Positions 45,910 to 47,070 of a DNA stretch of 47,070 bases are shown here, in pieces. Each line of letters starts with the position of its first letter. The stretch's first letter is position 1. A program made the position numbers and the translations under genes. The stretch lies in assembly GCA_001801995.1 (NCBI GenBank), contig MGZB01000045.1, positions 1 through 47,070 of the forward strand, given 5' to 3'. This DNA comes from Gammaproteobacteria bacterium RIFOXYD12_FULL_61_37 (lineage in GTDB: Bacteria; Pseudomonadota; Gammaproteobacteria; Chromatiales; Chromatiaceae). The notes below the pieces were generated by a model that was not told the DNA's origin, ran no database searches, and saw nothing but the letters and a program-made list of their open reading frames with translations.

Positions 45910-46841
45910 TGCTCGCCCCATGCCGTAACTCTTGGGCCTTCCTTCTGACGCTTGCGCTCCTGCTTCCGCTTGCCGCCTTGGCCGAGGAAGCACCACCGCC
46001 GGCCCCGGAAACCGCAGGTCCCTGCAATGCCCCGGACCCCGGTTACGGTGTCTATGAACCTTGGGTCCCCAATCCGGCCCTGGGCCAGATCCTCATGCCC
46101 CGCAAGGGTGGACTGACGGCCAAGGACGAATTCGATCTGATCATCCATTTCCACGGCAGCAAGGCCGTCCGCAAGGAGCTGGTGAAAAAGGCCCGTGGCG
46201 TATTCGTCGCGGGCATCGATCTGGGAGCCGGCTCGGCCGCCTATCAGAACGCCTTTGCGCAGCCCGAGGCCTTCGTGCAACTGCTCGACAGCATCGAGAA
46301 GGCCGTCATCGAACACACCGGAAACCCGAGGGCGCATATCCGTCACCTTGCTCTGACCGGGTGGAGCGCAGGCTACGGTGCCATCCGGGCCATCCTGCGG
46401 CAAAAGGCGAGCGCATGGGTCGATGGCGTGGCCTTGATCGATGGGCTGCATGCCGATTACGACACCACCGATGCCTCGGGTTTGCAGGCCGGTCAGCTCG
46501 GACCCTTCCTCCGCTTTGCCAAGCGCGCCGCGAAGAAGAAAGGGTTCATGTTCATCAGCCATTCGCGGATCGTCCCGCCAGGCTATGCCTCCACCACGGA
46601 AACCACCCACTACATCGTCGACAGGATCGGCGGCAGGATCACCGCCTCCGTCGCCCAGGACAGCGCCTATTTGTCCCGCTACGAGCAGGCCCAGACCGGC
46701 AACTTCCTGATGCGGGGCTATCTGGGTGAAGAGAAGGCCGATCATTGCGCCGAGCTTGGCGTCATGACCGATGTGGTGGCGACGCTGGAGAAACGGTGGA
46801 ATACCCCGGTTGCGAAAGACGGCAAGCAAGGACCGCTGTGA
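45909..46841 (+). CDS. Exported alpha/beta-hydrolase-like protein
   Basis: 310 residues. Signal peptide with core [14 protein letters not shown]. The nucleophile elbow is GWSAGYGA with Ser153; LIIHFHGSK forms the oxyanion-side strand seen in esterases and poly-ester depolymerases. Candidate acid and base are DGLHAD and either ISHS or DHCAELG. It follows the FGE-like gene with a one-base overlap. Substrate unknown; a cell-envelope or polymer ester is possible. Confidence 0.7.
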   Translation: MLAPCRNSWAFLLTLALLLPLAALAEEAPPPAPETAGPCNAPDPGYGVYEPWVPNPALGQILMPRKGGLTAKDEFDLIIHFHGSKAVRKELVKKARGVFVAGIDLGAGSAAYQNAFAQPEAFVQLLDSIEKAVIEHTGNPRAHIRHLALTGWSAGYGAIRAILRQKASAWVDGVALIDGLHADYDTTDASGLQAGQLGPFLRFAKRAAKKKGFMFISHSRIVPPGYASTTETTHYIVDRIGGRITASVAQDSAYLSRYEQAQTGNFLMRGYLGEEKADHCAELGVMTDVVATLEKRWNTPVAKDGKQGPL

Positions 46842-46875
46842 TCCCAAGTCGGCCCTAACTATCGTCCACTTCCAC

Positions 46876-47070
46876 ATGCTGTCCCTGCTCGACCCCAACG
46901 ACCCCAGCCGATTCCCCGACCCAGAGGAAGCCGAACTTTACCCCAACGGCCTGCTGGCCGTGGGAGGCGACCTGCGGCCCGAGCGGCTGTTGAGCGCCTA
47001 CCGCCGGGGAATCTTCCCCTGGTACAGCGCCGGTCAACCGATCCTCTGGTGGAGCCCCGACCCGCGCGCG
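46876..47070 (+). CDS. aat: Leucyl/phenylalanyl-tRNA-protein transferase, partial
   Basis: The first 65 codons run to the window edge. Family start: [42 protein letters not shown]. The enzyme adds Leu or Phe to proteins with N-terminal Arg or Lys, marking them for ClpAP. The ATG at 46876 fits the family length; the gene continues outside. Confidence 0.95.
   Translation, partial: MLSLLDPNDPSRFPDPEEAELYPNGLLAVGGDLRPERLLSAYRRGIFPWYSAGQPILWWSPDPRA

Overview
The window is GC-rich, gene-dense bacterial chromosome. The housekeeping genes (valS, an AGCS symporter, ndvB-type cyclic glucan synthase, ettA of exactly 555 codons, aat), the tRNA-Val(GAC) with encoded CCA and the intergenic palindromes best fit a gammaproteobacterium, perhaps Chromatiales-like. 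That placement is an inference; there is no 16S gene here.

Layout. 1-9.5 kb: an orphan N-ATPase-type epsilon subunit, valS, an alanine/glycine:cation symporter, then three minus-strand genes (PLD-fold protein, a Rossmann-like hypothetical, and a divergent MfnB/DUF556 protein). 9.9-18.6 kb: one giant ndvB-like gene. 18.6-25.65 kb: a scarred defence island that starts at the ndvB stop codon. It holds a KilA-N remnant, a DUF2130 nuclease-like gene, a TrlF-type PHP/ATPase gene with lower GC, two truncated copies of a type III mod gene, a res remnant and a GmrSD-type (DUF262/DUF1524) type IV restriction gene. 25.65-26.4 kb: a frameshifted second copy of the ndvB 3' end. 26.4-29.2 kb: two tiny Lys-rich genes, tRNA-Val and a SWIM zinc-finger gene.

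29.2-40.7 kb: a complete type I-C CRISPR-Cas locus on the minus strand, cas3-cas5-cas8c(-cas11c)-cas7-[mnt-hepn]-cas4-cas1-cas2-leader-array. The array has 26 contiguous 37-bp repeats and 25 spacers, plus a partial repeat and one more perfect repeat beyond 417 bp of phage-tail-like DNA. A HEPN/MNT toxin-antitoxin-like pair sits inside the cas operon with coupled translation. A 179-bp MITE-like palindrome lies exactly at the cas2 stop codon, between cas2 and the leader. Two pairs of near-identical spacers differ at the seed end.

40.9-47 kb: ettA, then three genes for exported proteins (a secreted hypothetical with an NAGPA-like C-terminus, an FGE/SUMF1-like protein, an alpha/beta-hydrolase-like protein), with a dispersed repeat between the first two, and the start of aat.

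No single gene is clearly a new system. The most unusual features are the toxin-antitoxin-like pair within the cas operon, the phage fragment in a spacer position, the seed-variant spacer pairs, the MITE at the cas2-leader junction, and the ndvB/mod recombination scars around the defence island.
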